Source: Membranipora membranacea
Taxonomy: Eukaryota > Bryozoa > Gymnolaemata > Cheilostomatida > Membraniporidae
NCBI GenBank assembly: GCA_914767715.1
Contig: OU612069.1
Location: forward strand, 1,240,001-1,304,000
Direction of reading: 5' to 3'
DNA length: 64,000 nucleotides
The translations under genes and the position numbers were made by a program. A model generated the notes under the pieces. That model was not told the DNA's origin. It searched no databases and saw nothing but the letters and a program-made list of their open reading frames with translations. Shown piece after piece: positions 62,865 through 64,000 of this stretch; the stretch's first letter is position 1, and each line of letters opens with the position of its first letter.

Positions 62865-63070
62865 GGGATGGGGAGATGGCGCAATTGGTTAGCGCGCTTG
62901 CTATTCACTGCCAGGCGATTAGTGCCGCAGGAGTTTTGGGTTCGAGTCCCACTGGGGGAGCTTTCATTGTTGATTGTTCCAGCCCCCAGCACCCTCGGGT
63001 GTATACCTCTTCTATTATATAACTTGGAGTCAGATGAGTGGCCAGGCCAAACCGTATACTAGGATCCGGC
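62865..63070 (+). mobile_element. tRNA-derived SINE, family 2
   Basis: The head reads GGGGAGATGGCGCAATTGGT then TAGCGCGC (A-box) and, after an enlarged spacer, TTGGGTTCGAGTCCCACTGG (B-box). The unrelated body contains CCAGCCCCCAGCACCCTCGG and GGCCAGGCCAAACCG. The spacing between boxes (about 50 bases) and lack of cloverleaf pairing exclude a working tRNA gene. The body differs from the SINE family found in the CEP135-like introns. Confidence 0.65.
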
Positions 63071-63125
63071 AGTGCTTCTGTACCATGACTGTCAACAGTA
63101 CTGTACATGTCAGTACATATGTGGC

Positions 63126-63500
63126 AGTTTATTGGGCTTAATCAGTACAGTGAACACTATACCCCCATATTTACACACAATATAAAAACGTCTCCAGTAC
63201 AGAAGTGGTGATTTATTGGGCTTGATCAGTACAGTGAACACTATACCCACAGTCCGCTGTATCACTGTTAACCGTCCTGTACAAGTCAGTTAACTGCCAG
63301 CTCCATACACACTTGATTAGTGAAAAGATGAATATTTACACACAATATAAAAACGTCTCCACCACAGAAGTGGTGATTTATTGGGCTTAATCAGTACAGT
63401 GAACACTATACCCCCATATTTACACACAATATAAAAACGTCTCCAGTACAGAAGTGGTGATTTATTGGGCTTAATCAGTACAGTAAACACTATACCCTAT
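63126..63500. repeat. Complex tandem repeat, three to four partial units
   Basis: Units combine TTTATTGGGCTTAATCAGTA, CAGTGAACACTATACCC and TTTACACACAATATAAAAAC followed by GTCTCCAGTACAGAAGTGG. The full set occurs at 63126-63210, in a longer interrupted form to about 63370, and again at 63366-63500. Unequal exchange explains the mixed unit lengths (about 83 and 160 bp). Confidence 0.75.
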
Positions 63501-63792
63501 GTCTACATCATACATGAGCATTCCTGATTTTTCACAGAGGAGCTTTGAAATATTAATTTTCGAAAAAGTGCGTTACTACGGCAGTGCTAGCTATCTTAAT
63601 TCAAAAATAATTGCTCTGTTGGTTATCTTCCAAGGAACATTTTGAGCTTTATTGTTGCTAGTTTGCTTTCAAATACAAATTCATTCAAATCCTATCCAAT
63701 ATGTTATCACATCTATAAGATCATGTCGCCACACTAACTTGGAGGTTAAGCTGTTCAGCTTGTAGTGGTATAAGAGCAGCTTAGAAGAGCGG

Positions 63793-63843
63793 TCATGGCT
63801 CATCCTGACCAAGATTAATTTGTGAGATCAGCTCCTCACCAAC
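63793..63843 (-). CDS. Possible terminal exon of another minus-strand gene
   Basis: After an acceptor reading TATATTGCAG the frame gives VGEELISQINLGQDEP and then TGA (63793-63795). A good branch/pyrimidine context and a compact phase-0 exon suggest the last exon of a gene whose body lies to the right of the window. Sixteen residues are too few to name a family. Confidence 0.35.
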   Translation of the reverse strand, partial: VGEELISQINLGQDEP

Positions 63844-63923
63844 CTGCAATATAATATACGTCAGTATATAATTAATCCATCTATCAGCAAACATGACTCA
63901 CATTACAATCTCTTAGCAGTCAC

Positions 63924-64000
63924 AGAACTGTGTATCAGACACTGTGACACTGTGTATCAGACACTGTGACGCTGTGTATCAGACACTGTTACACTGTGTA
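63924..64000. repeat. 24-bp minisatellite at window edge
   Basis: TGTGTATCAGACACTGTGAC repeats in 24-bp steps (CACTG/CGCTG/TACACTG variants). At least three copies run off the right edge. If the exon at 63793-63843 is real, this lies in the intron before it. Confidence 0.8.

Noticed and set aside
62865-62965. tRNA gene (A and B boxes present)
   Set aside because: Box spacing is too long, acceptor and anticodon arms do not pair, and an unrelated body follows; it is a SINE. The same holds for 9632-9800.

Overview
The window looks like nuclear DNA of an invertebrate animal. It has split genes with GT-AG introns, a centriole-protein (CEP135) homologue, tRNA-derived SINEs, hAT-like elements, long fold-back elements and a non-LTR ORF1-like fragment. 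I cannot place it in a phylum. No long intact single-exon gene is present, and nearly all supported coding sequence is on the minus strand as small exons.

Layout. 1-93 may be the end of a plus-strand exon. 94-2864 is non-coding apart from a 142-bp near-perfect palindrome. 2865-3382 is a 16-bp minisatellite that touches the stop codon of the next gene. 3383-12365 (minus) holds 14 exons of the C-terminal half of a CEP135-like coiled-coil protein. Its introns carry SINEs and an ~880-bp fold-back element. The 5' half is absent, one internal exon is missing and there are in-frame stops, so it is probably a decaying copy. 12366-15611 is mostly non-coding.

15612-57383 (minus) is a leucine-rich-repeat (LRR) locus that I read as one 42-kb gene. 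From 5' to 3' it has a start exon at 57383, two copies of a short N-terminal domain with an I-W-G-D motif, and a tandem array of 62 LRR exons (about 26 kb). The array is built from a 426-bp unit: a 141-nt exon plus a 285-nt intron. After it come three degenerate copies of an older a-b-c(-d) LRR exon block, a third IWGD exon, and three large C-terminal exons of a domain I do not recognise, ending at a stop at 15612. LRR introns are all phase 2, so exons can be skipped or duplicated without losing frame. If every array exon were used, the protein would have about 4,350 residues and well over 120 LRRs. Two array exons are broken (frameshift at 29372-29513, nonsense at 32547-32549), one has shrunk in frame to 33 nt, and an 8.5-kb stretch of the array is present twice, 10,131 bp apart.

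The rest (57384-64000) is intergenic, with a TIR/TSD-bounded hAT-like element, hairpins, a tRNA-SINE, tandem repeats and a possible terminal exon of another minus-strand gene at 63793-63843. The LRR exon array is the outstanding feature: either a huge modular LRR scaffold, or an exon bank allowing frame-neutral variable splicing.
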